Shown piece by piece: positions 46,269 through 57,133 of a stretch of DNA of 64,000 nt. The stretch lies in assembly GCA_012845835.1 (NCBI GenBank), contig JABAKD010000027.1, positions 15,596,073 to 15,660,072 on the forward strand. Reading direction: 5' to 3'. Position 1 is the stretch's first letter; every line of letters starts with the position of its first letter. The stretch is from Undaria pinnatifida (lineage: Eukaryota > Sar > Phaeophyceae > Laminariales > Alariaceae). Made by a program: the position numbers and the translations under genes. A model generated the notes under the pieces. The model had not been told where the DNA came from. It saw only the letters and a program-made list of their open reading frames with translations, and did no database searches.

Positions 46269-48113
46269 TTAGGTGCTGGACGCAGCGCGTCGGCAAGGGC
46301 GGAGTTCTGCGGTTAACACGGGAAACGGTGAGGGTGTGACCCACAGCGAAGTTAGGTGCTGAACGCAGCGCGTTGGCAAGGGCGGAGTTTCTGCGGTTAA
46401 CCAGGAAACGGTGAGGGCGTGGTGTGCGTGGACAATGCCGTTCGCGCGCTTTTGCCGGTCGGTGGCCGAGTCGCAATAGGCCAGGTGGTCACGGGCCAGA
46501 CTCTGGTGTCCCACGACACCAGTGCGATCGCAAACCGTCAGGGGGAGCCGTGGGAGTCTGCCCATGTGGACCTCGTTGGGCGCCAGACCCATCGCCGCGC
46601 TGACGATATTGTTGTGAGCGAATTCTACGTGAGGCAGATGCAAGTCCCAATCGTCTTGTCGCTCGTTGACGACCATAGCCAGCATTTAGGCCATAGTGTG
46701 GTTTACCCGCTCAATGCCCCCGTTACAGCCGGGATGATAGGAGCTTGTAGCAAGCTTGTGCACACCCAACAGCTGATATACAGCTTGTGAAAGCTTGGAG
46801 CAGAACTGCAGTCGGTTGCCCGAGAGTATGGTGCGCGGGCACCCCTACAACGGGATGTATTGGTTCACCAGGATATTGGCTGTACCCTCCGCGGTGAACT
46901 CAGCGGCAGTGACGGGGAACATGTCGGCCCGACGACTGAAGCGATCGTTGAAGAGCAGGATGTAGGTGTTGCCTCGTGGTGTGACCGGAAGGGGGCCGAA
47001 GTAGTCAACACTGACGGCGACACCTGGACCTTCTAGCAGAGGCATTGTGATGATGGGCCAGCGGACAGTCAACCGTGGGGTTTTCCGCACTTGGCACTTC
47101 AAGCAGTGGCGAAGCCACCACCGGGTGCACACATTCATGCCAATCCACCAATGAAAACGCTCCAGCATGCGCAACGTGTGCGTGGTGCCAAGGTGGCAAG
47201 AGGCCGTCGAGTAACAAGCTTGCATGATCCAAGGGCGCATGAGCAGGGGAACGTAGATGCAAACTGGCTCGTCGTTTAGCAGGCAAGCAACTAGCCCCAC
47301 AGAGTTGGGTTTGTCAGACCTTGTTGGCGGCAGCGTCGGGTTACGGACGAGTAGGACGATGTCGTCGTCGGTTGTATGTAGTCGACCCTTACCCGCTAGC
47401 TCCTTGATGTCTGAGAGGGATGGAATATTGTGTGAGGGGTAGCACGCCAAAAAGTCGAGCGGCAGGACCGATGGCCGGCCACCGGTCCTGCCGATAGAGA
47501 CGTAACGCATCATGGCGTGGCACGTCGACTCAGCGTGCTGCTCTCGCTTCCAATCGGCATGTGAATAATGCGCGACGGAATCAGCGAACCGCAATTCAGC
47601 AGCGACGCCGAGGGCGTCCGACCTTGGATGTGCAGTCGGAGTGTCACCAGGAGAAGGCGTGAGCCGTAAAAGAGGAGTTCCCATATAGGCTCTGCGTGGT
47701 CGCGGTCGGACGGTAGTGGCACCATGTGGACCGGCGAGTCGGCAAGAGCAGGGGTCGCGGCGGCGGGCGGAGCCGGCCGCGGCCGTGGGACTCGCGGCGG
47801 GGTTGTACCTTGTCTGGAAGATGGCCGAGGAGCCCCGCCGGGCCCGAATCCATGATCTACAGCGGGGGTGCATTACCCGTTGTTGTCGCTGGTCGTCGGC
47901 GCGTCGTCGACGACGGAGGGGCTGGAGTGCCAAGCAAGGCGGAGACGGACACAGTCGAACCGGTGGTCGCGGCAGGGGCCAACTCCTGTGTAGAACTCCG
48001 GGATAGATAAGTCGGTTGCGCGATGGGCATCGCTGCAGCCAGGGCTTCTGCGAAGCCCGTGCCGCCCTCGATGGGTATGGCAAAAACCGAAGCGACAACG
48101 GTGTCAGCGGCAA
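46269..48113 (-). pseudogene. Integrase, broken
   Basis: The frame 48113-46845 holds an H2C2-type zinc-binding N terminus (CHLGTTHTLRML..C.KC) and the core start VDYFGPLPVTPRGNTYILLF. After a TAG at 46845-46847 it resumes with CPRTILSGNRLQFCSKLSQA, HPGCNGGIERVNHT, a TAA at 46686-46688, and then NERQDDWDLHLPHVEFAHNN. The first Asp (DYF) and the Glu (IER) survive. The second acidic residue reads Gly (SGNR in place of SDN-type), so catalysis is lost. Confidence 0.85.
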
Positions 48114-48430
48114 GCGAAATCAACACGCGGCCGATACCACCTTCGGTAGTGGCGATGGAGGCAGAAACACGAGCGACGAATCTCCCCGGGGAAGCAGAAA
48201 GGCCGTCAATCCTTATACGTGGCTCGTGTGTGCGAAAATCGTGAAATGCGGTAGAGGTGACAGGGAGCCCACCCAAGGTAGCATGTTCAGTGCGGGGCGC
48301 GAGCCCACCCAAGACAGTGCTTTCGGCGAGGGGTTCGAGTCCAACCAAAGCAGTGCTTCCGGTGTGGGGCACGAGCGCACCCAAGACAGTGCTTTCGGCG
48401 AGGGGCGCGGGTCCACTCAAACCGGCCCCT
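48110..48430 (-). repeat. Linker with 18-codon repeats
   Basis: Four to five 54 bp units (48258-48425) encode LAPRTES..LGG-like peptides between RNase H and integrase. Downstream, GRFVARVSASIATTEGGIGR is non-repetitive. Confidence 0.65.
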
Positions 48431-48559
48431 GGGATCGGCGAGGAGGGAGCGCGCAGCCCGCGGGTCCGTAGGAGGTAGCTATCGTCATTTCCAACGGGGT
48501 TGGGGCTTGTCAACCCCACGAGGTTGAAGTTTGTCAAGCCACTGTTGTCGTACTTCGTA

Positions 48560-48990
48560 GCAGGCTCTGGAAAACGGGCCGGAATAATCGGCGATGTCGT
48601 TGGCGCTGCCTTTGGGGTGGTCGAGTGTGAAATCGAACGCGGTGACGAACTCAAGCTACCGCTGGACTCGTGCATCGAGGGTCCCCATTTCGCCAATGCT
48701 CTCCTGTGTCTTGCGGCCGGAGGATATGCGGAACTTTGTTCCCCACAGTACCGTCGGAGGCGTTTGGGAGCCCAAACAATGCTGCCGGTCCCCAAATCTA
48801 GAGGAGTCCAGTGCCTCTCCGAGTCGAGCGTTGCTCAACTGATGTACGCGATTTTCATAGTGAGCGAAACGTCGTCCAGCGTCACAGTACCCTCGTTGAA
48901 ACAGGGGCCGTGTTCTGACAGCGCAAGGTCAGGGCCGACGCCAGAAGCTATCTCCAAAACTCCATGGCTTTTAATTGGCCAACGCGTCCG
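48560..48990 (-). pseudogene. RNase H remnant of pol
   Basis: ATLDSERHWTPLDLGTGSIV and WAPKRLR, then in another frame GTKFRISSGRKTQES and LEFVTAFDFTLDHPKGSAND, match the C-terminal part of a Ty3/gypsy RNase H. SGRK stands where a catalytic SDHK-type Asp is usual. It is interrupted by stops (for example TGA before ATLDSE, TAG before LEFVTA) and by two frameshifts. Confidence 0.7.
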
Positions 48991-49129
48991 AGAAATAGGT
49001 CGGAAACGCCGAAGGGGAAGCTTTGCGAGCGCTGGCCGCTGTTAACGGTCCGGCCGCGGCGCGGACGAGATTTCTTGGTTCTTGCATTCGAAGTGCAGGT
49101 GCGGAACCGACTAGGGGAGGCCGGGTGCG

Positions 49130-49632
49130 CCGGTCCGGTCTCATTGTCGCCAATAGCTTCGCAAACGGTAGAAAGTGCCTCACCGAGCAAGCTTTTCCTC
49201 TCCCCTGGCATGGGTTGTTGGCCCTGGGACCATCCGCCCGGAGACCAATGCCCCACACTGGGTTCAGATGGCTGGATTCAGCCAGAAGCTTGTTGTCAGA
49301 GCTCAAAAGATGATTTTTTTATGGCTGGATTCTGCGTGAATTTGGCGTAGGTGCCAGATAACACGGCGTTTTGCTTCTCCCTGTCCCCAACACCGGAGTC
49401 AAAGTTGCGCACGCCTCGACCGATGCGTTTGCGTGTGCTTGGACTAGCGATGACATGATGAGCCCCACTGCTCGATGGTCTGGGAAAAACCTGGTCTTTT
49501 CGGCCATCATGTACTGCTCCGCGCAAGAACATGGCACGTCGTTCACGGCAAATGACGAAGGAGACCACGGTGGAAAATAGGATGGGGGCTGCCAGAATAA
49601 CGCCACTTTGTCTGTGGAGTATTCGAGAGAAG
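49130..49632 (-). pseudogene. NADAR-like domain, three frameshifts
   Basis: The domain is readable in four successive - strand frames: LFWQPPSYFPPWSPSSFAVN and CAEQYMMAEKTRFF (49620-49460); IASPSTRKRIGRGVRNFDSG and AVLSGTYAKFTQNPAIKK (49455-49310); DNKLLAESSHLNPVWGIGLR and PRANNPC (49303-49205); SLLGEALSTVCEAI (49200-49150). These are the ordered hallmarks of the NADAR family: SNF/aEQYMM..K, GR.V.NFD, KF.QN, Ea.p.d.vWGIG and W.G.N.LG. NADAR proteins are linked to NAD/ADP-ribose chemistry, including removal of ADP-ribose from guanine. The breaks near 49455, 49310 and 49200 mean this copy is dead; the middle one is at an A7 run. Confidence 0.85.
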
Positions 49633-49655
49633 GGTCAAAAACCGTGTTGGAATTT

Positions 49656-50270
49656 GGGCCTGCAATGTCCCCGTCCGGGAACACCAGGCCTCGGGAGCAC
49701 GACGCGAATCCGAACCCGTGGTTTCTCGCCTCGGGTCTTTCTTCGCTCGTTGGCGGAAAGGCGCGAGAATCCGCTTTAACTGCGCCCGAAAAATGGCAAA
49801 AAACGATGGTGCCAACCGGTCGGTAGCCTCGTTGGACATTCGTGGGTCTGCAATGTCCCCTTCTGGGAACACCAGCCCTCGGCTCTTTGGACTTGTAGTG
49901 TCCCGTTGCAAGAGCACCAGGCTTCGGGATCAAGATGCGAGTCCGAACCCGGGGATTCTCGCCTCGGGTCCTCCTCACTCGCTGGCGGAAACTCGTAAAA
50001 AGCCGCCCTCGCTGCACCCGAAAAAGAGTCCAACACCGACGGTGCCAACCCGTCGGTAGCCTCGTTGGACATTTGGGTCTGCAATGCCCCCCTATGGGAA
50101 CACCAGTCCTCGGCTCTTTGGGCCTGTAGTGTCCCCCTTAGGAACACCAGGCCTCTGGAACACGACGCGAGTCCGAACTCACGGTTTCTCGCCTCGTGTC
50201 CTCTTCGCTCTTTGGCATATAATCGCAAGAAAACTGCGTTAACTGCGCCCGAAGGGGCAGGGGTTCTGAG
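49656..50270 (-). repeat. In-frame 77-codon tandem repeat
   Basis: Landmarks at 49656, 49844 and 50075 (GGGYCTGCAATG) give periods of 188 and 231 bp; 231 is 77 codons and the short unit lacks about 43 bp. The - strand reading repeats EARN..FG.ASCSRGLVF and TDGLAP blocks. A coding-length period suggests a former repetitive protein segment between Gag and the NADAR domain. Confidence 0.65.
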
Positions 50271-51564
50271 CTGTTTCTGCTTGACGAGAGGCGCGATTCT
50301 TCCGTAAATTTACGGGAATAATATCCAGCTGATCAGGCTGGAGGCCGTGGCGTCACCACTGGCCCGTCGCGCAGTGTCGGATCTTCTTCCTGTGCCACTG
50401 GGGCAGACGTAGCCTGAAACACGTGGGTTAGCGTGTTAAATGATGAAGCAGGTTCCGTAGACCCTGTGGGCGCCTTCTGGAGCGGGGCTCGGGCAGGTGG
50501 CAATAATGTTTTTACCCGAGGAGGCTCTTTTCCGTTATGCCTCTTGGAAAAGGGAGACGAGGTAGCTAATCTTGTCGACTCCTCCTTGATGGAAAAAAGG
50601 ACAGAGCACCCGCTGTTATCGCGAGCAAACACGGGATCGAACCTCGCAAAAGATCTCGGTGTTTGAGTGTTGGCCTTCCCACACCTCAAAATCGACCGCC
50701 ACCTCGTGGTCAGAAGAAGTGTTTGAGGGTCAACCGTCCTACACCTCAAACCGACCGCCACCGCCTGGTCAGGGAGAGGGGGAGATGAACACGTTCGCGT
50801 AAAAAGGCGACGCGCCGTCACCGCAGCTGTATTGTTGCGCGTACGTGCATGGGGGGGAGCGCGCAAAGCGCAGGCTCCCGTGCCATGGTTGATGGGGGTG
50901 GCGCTTGGAGCGCGTACCCCCATTGCCGAGTTTATGACGCGGTTGAGGGAAACGGGACTGGAAGCGCGGTTCCCGTCGCCGAACTCAGACCATGACCGAG
51001 GGGAACGTCACTGAAAGCGCGCGTTCTCGCCGTCGAAAAAAATAAAAATACTAAAAATTACCTGGCTGGAGGAGACCACGCTCGAAGCGCTAGTTCCCGC
51101 CGCCGGCACCACGCCGTGAGAATCGTCCGCAGACGGCGTAGGAGCCCGTGGGCTCTTGACAAAGGCAATCTGTGCTGCGTTACTGGACAGGCTAGCAACA
51201 GAAAACGAGCATGTTCTGAAACCAAAATAGGTACCCCCCGACAGTGTTGTCGACGGTGCCGTACCGCTGTCGAGCTGCCGATTGCCGGTACGGAATGTGC
51301 CAAGCTGGCGCGCGTGAGTATTTCCGCCTGGGTTATGGGCGGCTCCAAAACGCATTCGAGGAGCAGGAGCGGAGGCAGAAGAGGCGGGCGAGCGCGGGAT
51401 ACTACCATGGTGATCCGACGTGTACGTGGTATGGTTGTGGCAATTTACCTGGCCCTGATCCTGACGGTACCCTCGCGATTAACCTGAAAGATGGCGACGA
51501 TTTTTCTTGTGGTTGTTCGGCGAGAAGATTTGTCGTCTCGGCGGTAGCAGATCATGCGTGTTTG

Positions 51565-52811
51565 TCAGCGTCGGTGTGCGTCATCGTCGCCAAGTTGGCC
51601 GAGTTCAGGGTTCAAGCAGCCACTGGCAGTAATGAAAGGATGCCTACAATGCTTGGAGGAAAGGTTGTCTTCGTTGCAGTTGAGGTAAAGCCCCCGGTTT
51701 TGTCGGAGGGCATCAGCGCGAGGTGAAAGGAGGCCGCCCCGAAGGGGAGGGTCGTCTGTCTTAAACGACGCGTTAACGGCAAAAACTTCTGCATAATGAT
51801 ACTCTTCTAGTGGCCAGCAGTTTGATGTGTGGTCAAGCCAAGGGTCAGATGAAACATCGATGGGCATGACAGGTGAATGATGGCTCAATCCCATCTGCCA
51901 CGAAAGCGACTGGGACAGTACTGGCCCTGGCCGCACCCATGATCGGCGGGCCGGGGCCCCGACGGGGCGGATGACCGCGCTCCCGTCGAAGAAACAGGGA
52001 GATAAAAAAATGTTTCACCGTTGACGGCAGGTGTTTTACTATGCGCTTAGTCACTAAAAGCCCGCCACATAGCATCCAACGAGGCGCATGGCCGCGGGTC
52101 CGTTGCCTTCGAAACAGGGCACAACGCAGACAGGAGAGTCGGAAATTGCTCATTCGCCGCCACCCGAACCACTGCCAACACCACATCCGTCCCTAGAGAC
52201 AAAACACGCCCACTCCCCGTAGCGGTCGACGCACGTACGCGAAATTCCCGACCGAAATCAGAAAAAGGCATGCCGTTATACGTTCCAAAAGTATGCAACT
52301 TAGTGTAGACCTCCTTCGTGTCAACGCCGTCGAAGTGCGTCATCAGCAGACGCAACAGGAGGGTGGAAGACTCAGGCCCAGATGCTCCTCCTGCCATGGC
52401 TCTTGACACCTCTTGCCTGCTACCACGGCCACCTCGCTGTGGTCGGTGCTTGAGGACGAAGACGAGCGGGAGGAGGTTGACGAGCCGTCCCACGCTGAAA
52501 GCACTCTCGCGCCATTGCTCCGCCCTCCGTTGCCTCCGCCAGAGCTGCGGCCAACTGCCCCGGTTGTTGGACCAAAATTGCCCCCTCGGCGGCGCCGTCA
52601 GCCACACCAGCACCCGATGCGCCTCCCCCGCCTCCACCACCGCTGTCACCCCCGCGGCGGTGGTGGTGGTCGCCACCCCCACCATTTTTGCCGCCATCCC
52701 CACAATTTTTTCCGCCACCCCCACGATTGCGGTCCCCGCGGTCGTGACTGTCGCTGCGTCGCCATTTCCCCCAGTTTCATTCTGCCAAATCTTCCTCCGG
52801 AGTTCGGCCAA
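51565..52811 (-). pseudogene. Gag-like region with degraded zinc knuckle
   Basis: The 254-codon frame 52811-52047 contains THFDGVDTKEVYTKLHTFGT and then SDFGREFRVRASTA, reading like a capsid-type region. It stops at 52047, and the sequence continues in other frames to 51565. There YLNCNEDNLSSKHC has the spacing of a CX2CX4HX4C knuckle with the first Cys and the His changed. The first part (52811 to about 52560) is low-complexity Val/Ala/Thr and may be untranslated leader. Confidence 0.6.
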
Positions 52812-53119
52812 AAGACAGGTCGGGGTTCGGGTAAAACGCCGCTATCTGAGGCTCAGGGCTGTCGCTTTTTCATCATTGTTCAAATTTGCCCTGCCGACGC
52901 CCTCCTCAGCCCAGAGCCGGGGGGCGATCAGGGTACCCTGTTCGCGCGTAACGTGGTACAGGGCTATGTACGGGTCTGTGTGTAATCTTTTATCTTTTGT
53001 GTGTTGTATTTTTTCTACTTTGTTTTTTCGACCAAACATTTTCCCCCCTCGCGGGGCTGTAGGTGTTGCCACCTTCCATCCCGGCTATTTGTAGTTTACT
53101 CGTCTTACCCCCCGGCATG

Positions 53120-53545
53120 CCGATGGCCCGCGGGAGGTTTTTCGCATTACTTCTCCCTTGTGTTAGCGCCTGTGTTCCCCTCCATATCGACGAGGGCTCG
53201 CCTCGCCATAGCACCATTTCTGTGGTTGATTTGCCGTAGAGCCTTCCCTGCCCCCCCCCGCTACACCGGCGGTATGCGGCAGGTTCTAGAGCCTTTTCTG
53301 CCCCCCCCGCCACACCGGCGGCACGCGGCAGGTTTTTGATGGGTGACTTTTGCCTTGTTGTAGGGTCTGCGTTTCTTTCAACTGCTTTTCTTCGCGTGTT
53401 TCTGGCTCCATAGCCAGACCGTTAGAGGTGTGGGAGTGGGTTTCGAGGAGCCGCATCCTCGACTCATGGTCTTGTTCGTAGAACCGGAGTTTCCCCGAAT
53501 TTCCCATATTTCTGCATATATATGCGGCTCATCAGGGTAGGCTAG
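53120..53545 (+). mobile_element. TRIM interior, right part
   Basis: Reverse complement of 4469-4889 with small changes, including the paired roughly 48 bp GC-rich units and the polypurine AGGGTAGGCTAG before the LTR. Confidence 0.85.
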
Positions 53546-53799
53546 TGTTAAGATACGGCCTCGAAAGGCCTGTACTTACACGAACTTGATATCATTTGGA
53601 TGGGTTTCGTATGATAAGGTATAAAGTTAGGAAATAGATCGGAGGCACGAGCCTTCGATCTCGGAAGCCATCCGGGGCTCTGTTGGAATCGAATAAAGCA
53701 ACGTCTCTACGAAGGGAAAGAAACTGAGTCCTCTCCGGGGATCTGCTCAATTGGCAGACCTGCAGGGGGCACTCTGTGTCCCCACCCTTTAACCTTACA
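53546..53799 (+). repeat. TRIM LTR
   Basis: TGTTAAGATACGG..CCTTACA; lacks about 15 bp (TTGGCG..ATTCGGG) present in the other copies. Confidence 0.85.
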
Positions 53800-53833
53800 A
53801 CAACAACACGTTTTTACTACTACTACTACTACT

Positions 53834-54093
53834 TGTTAAGATACGGCCTCGAAAGGCCTGTAGGTATCCGAATTTGAGATCATTTGGATGGGTTTCGTAT
53901 GATAAGGTTGGCGGTTTATATTCGGGGAAGTTAGGAATTAGATCGGAGGCACGCGCCTCCGATCTCAGAAGCTATCCCGGGCTCTGGTGGAACAACGGGT
54001 GGAAACGAAGGAACGAAAGTGAGTACTCTCCGAGGACCTGCTCAATTGGCAGACCTGCAGGGGGCACTCTGTGTTCCCACCTTTAATTTAACA
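53834..54093 (+). repeat. TRIM LTR followed by a long PBS-like stretch
   Basis: Begins immediately after (ACT)n (53815-53833) and ends TTTAACA. TGGCGTCGACGGCAGGACAC then GAACCTGCG (54096-54124) is complementary to a plausible tRNA 3' half, including T-arm and CCA. The giant TAC array starts directly after it. Confidence 0.8.
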
Positions 54094-54124
54094 TGTGGCG
54101 TCGACGGCAGGACACGAACCTGCG

Positions 54125-54707
<583 letters not shown>

Positions 54708-55039
54708 CTTGCTCTCGGGGTGGACTTTTGGTCCTCTTCAGTCCGTAAACACGCCCGCCCGTCCGAATGTTGGATGTCTTTTGTTCGAGCACAACAACAG
54801 CATATTGGTGCAGCATCTATAATTAGACTAATCATCAGCGTTTATTAAATACAAATAATACTAATACAGTTAGTTGCTCTGCTCTACAACAGCAGCAATA
54901 GCAGCACCAGGGGGAGCAGGGGGAGCAGCTTTGTTTGTTCGTGTAGTGCATTGGTTCATACATATGCGCGCTACGAGGCGATGTTCCATGATTAGTCTAG
55001 TCTGACCACGCGATCGTATTTATCTTTTTTAGTCTTTTA

Positions 55040-55560
55040 TAAAAAAAAAAAAAACACTCCATCTTTGAGATCGAATATTTTGTCGAAACTCATCTTTGCA
55101 AGCTGTGTGTGATACTCCGATCGCGCGCATTACGGGTTGTGTGCCCTCATTACGGATATAGGTCGGCGACTCCTCTTGCAACTACAGTGTAGCTATCAGG
55201 GTCAACAGGATGATTTTAGTCAGTCTGTGCGCGGAAACTATATAACACAAACACGTTTTTGAGGGGGACAAAATTTGACAGCTGTGGAACGAAATGCATC
55301 AGTTTATCAAGTAAATCCTGTAAGTCGTATAACCGGTGAGGGGAGGGCGGAGTTTCTATGGATGTGGGGGCCTGGTTTTGATCGAAAGGGAGCGGGGGTG
55401 GGGGGGGGGGGGGCAGCTCAATTTGTGCGTGGAAACTATAAATCCTTCAAGGGAATAAATCTGACGGTGTTGTTGGAAATAATTCACCAGTTAGTTGTTT
55501 ATCATTGGGGGGGGGGGGGGCGGGACGGGCGAGGCAGCTCAATCTGTGCGTGGAAACTGC
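55040..55560 (+). repeat. Segmental repeat, copy 2
   Basis: Matches 43437-44060 in order and orientation. The repeat ends inside a G-run region. The stretch 55561-56280 has no recognised gene. Confidence 0.7.
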
Positions 55561-56284
55561 ACGTCCTGCATTATGTATTGTCTTGTGTCACGCAGACGAC
55601 GCGCATACAACAGCAGCCGCAAAATAGTCGAGGAAAGAGGGCAATTATTATTAGTATACTTCGTTCTACGAGTATGTATGTGCAGTCGTGCGTGTGAGTT
55701 TATAACTAACTGTCTCCCCCTGTACTCTGAAAGGAATCTTTGGCACATGATGCAGCACACGCGGATTGGGGAAGGTCCACTCTGTTGCCCAGAGTGCGAT
55801 TCGTTTGCACTGCCTTCCCAGACGGTCTGGTCCATACAACGTTGTGTCTGCCCTCCTCGTCCATGCTGTCTGTTGCTAATCGAATATGATGGCCAACCGC
55901 CGTTACCTGCATATAAACCTGGTAGACTATTAATAGACTAGACTATATCTATTATTAATAGTTGTGCACAAAACGCTCATAATACCACATTGCTTGCTGC
56001 TTGCTTGCTGGTCTCCTCGTACGAGCATGGGTAAGAAGAGGTGTCTGGCTGGTTCAGCAACTGCCTGGTGTGCAATGTCACAGCAGGTATCATATCTGCA
56101 TGACAAGCTACCTGGTACTGCTGCTGGCTGTTGTATCTATCTTGGCGTATGGATGGTGCGTGCTTTGTACAAGTGGACTTTTTTTCTGCACCCCCTCCCC
56201 CACCCCTATCGAAAAAATACGAAATTTAACGGTAAACAATATATAGCCGGTGTAACTGTCTCCAGCCCACTTTCGACCTTTGCC

Positions 56285-57133
56285 TCACAGCAACAGCAGA
56301 GGCAACTGGGCCAAACTGAACCAACCCCTGGGCTGCTTTGCCTTCTCCCTCAAGCACACCACAGCTTCTAAACGACGCAGCCCGACGTGTCGAAGGCAGC
56401 GCCTGCCAGCCTTGGCCAGTGTTCCCCAAGACGGGCAAGATTTTTCTTCGCTATTCACAGGTAGGCCTGCTGCTTCTGTCCCGGCTACTCTGGATGCCCG
56501 TCGTGCCTCTTGCTTTTTTCTGTCTAAATATTTTTGTGCAAGCTCCAAACGGCGCCGCAAAAAATAGAGCTGGCTTGAGAGCCCACCCGGAAACGATCCA
56601 TCATCGCGTTGGTGGAACAAACGCTTGGATGCCTCGGAGCTGGGATAGCCGTGGAGTGAATTTTTTGCAGCTGCCCCGCCAGTGATCGCTGAGCTGGGGC
56701 GGATTCCAAAGCCAGTTTGTGGATGGACGTTTGTTCCACATCTATGAGAGAGGGCTCGTCGCTGCTGTGTCGCAGAAAGACCGACCTAACGCCTCGCCCT
56801 GCCTGCCTGTGCGGGTCCCGCGCTGCGCTTCCGCGCTGCGCTCCCGCGAGGCCAGGGCGAGGCCTGGGCGCGGTCGGTGGCATGGGGCGCTGGTTGCATG
56901 CGGATCCGATTGTTTTTCGCGCTAGCTTGTCGCCCGACATGTGTTGTTGTATCTTGGTCATCCCGGTGCCTCTGGTCCAGGTCTTGCGGACTGAATGCTC
57001 TGCGTTGCCTTTCCAAAGTACACAAGCAAGTAAAGTACTCTGGGGCGCAGCCAAGGCATACCGCAAAGCTTTCTCTCTTTTGCTGTACGGAACCCCGAGC
57101 CACAGCTGCCGCAACGCGATGCAAGCGACGCAA
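56285..57133 (-). other. Unassigned coding-like frames
   Basis: Overlapping - strand frames 57133-56786 (VCLGCAPEYFTCLCTLERQR..), 57114-56524 and 56620-56285 (SSQLYFLRRRLELAQKYLDR..) look protein-like and shift frame around 56600-56650. I do not recognise the family. It could be a decayed mobile-element gene. The stretch 57134-59700 shows no clear gene; leucine/alanine-rich frames at 57970-58105 come from GCT/TGC repeats. Confidence 0.3.

Larger units (their letters stand above)
45275..52811 (-). mobile_element. Decayed Ty3/gypsy-like element with NADAR domain; LTRs not found
   Basis: On the - strand, in order: Gag (52811-51565), unassigned linker, tandem 77-codon repeats (50270-49656), NADAR-like domain (49632-49130), RNase H remnant (48990-48560), repeat-rich linker, integrase (47300-46300) and a C-terminal domain (46261-45275). 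Gag plus integrase and the RNase H tail (LEFVTAFDFTLDHPKGSAND) identify an LTR retroelement. No polymerase motif (LPFGL or YxDD type) was seen, so the RT core is deleted or beyond recognition. Many stops and frameshifts make it non-functional. No direct LTR pair was found near 45.0 and 53.0 kb. Confidence 0.75.
44515..53799 (+). mobile_element. TRIM element interrupted by a nested gypsy-like element
   Basis: The left LTR and primer site end at GGCAGGACCATGG (about 44804). The matching TRIM interior resumes at CCGATGGCCCGCGGGAGG (about 53120) and runs through the polypurine AGGGTAGGCTAG to the right LTR 53546-53799. The intervening 8.3 kb carries antisense gag-integrase coding. The simplest reading is one TRIM copy split by a later insertion; independent truncated copies cannot be excluded. 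Confidence 0.6.

Noticed and set aside
48948..49306. RT thumb region of the gypsy element
   Set aside because: On frame-by-frame reading this segment is the C-terminal half of the NADAR-like domain (PVWGIG, LLGEAL).
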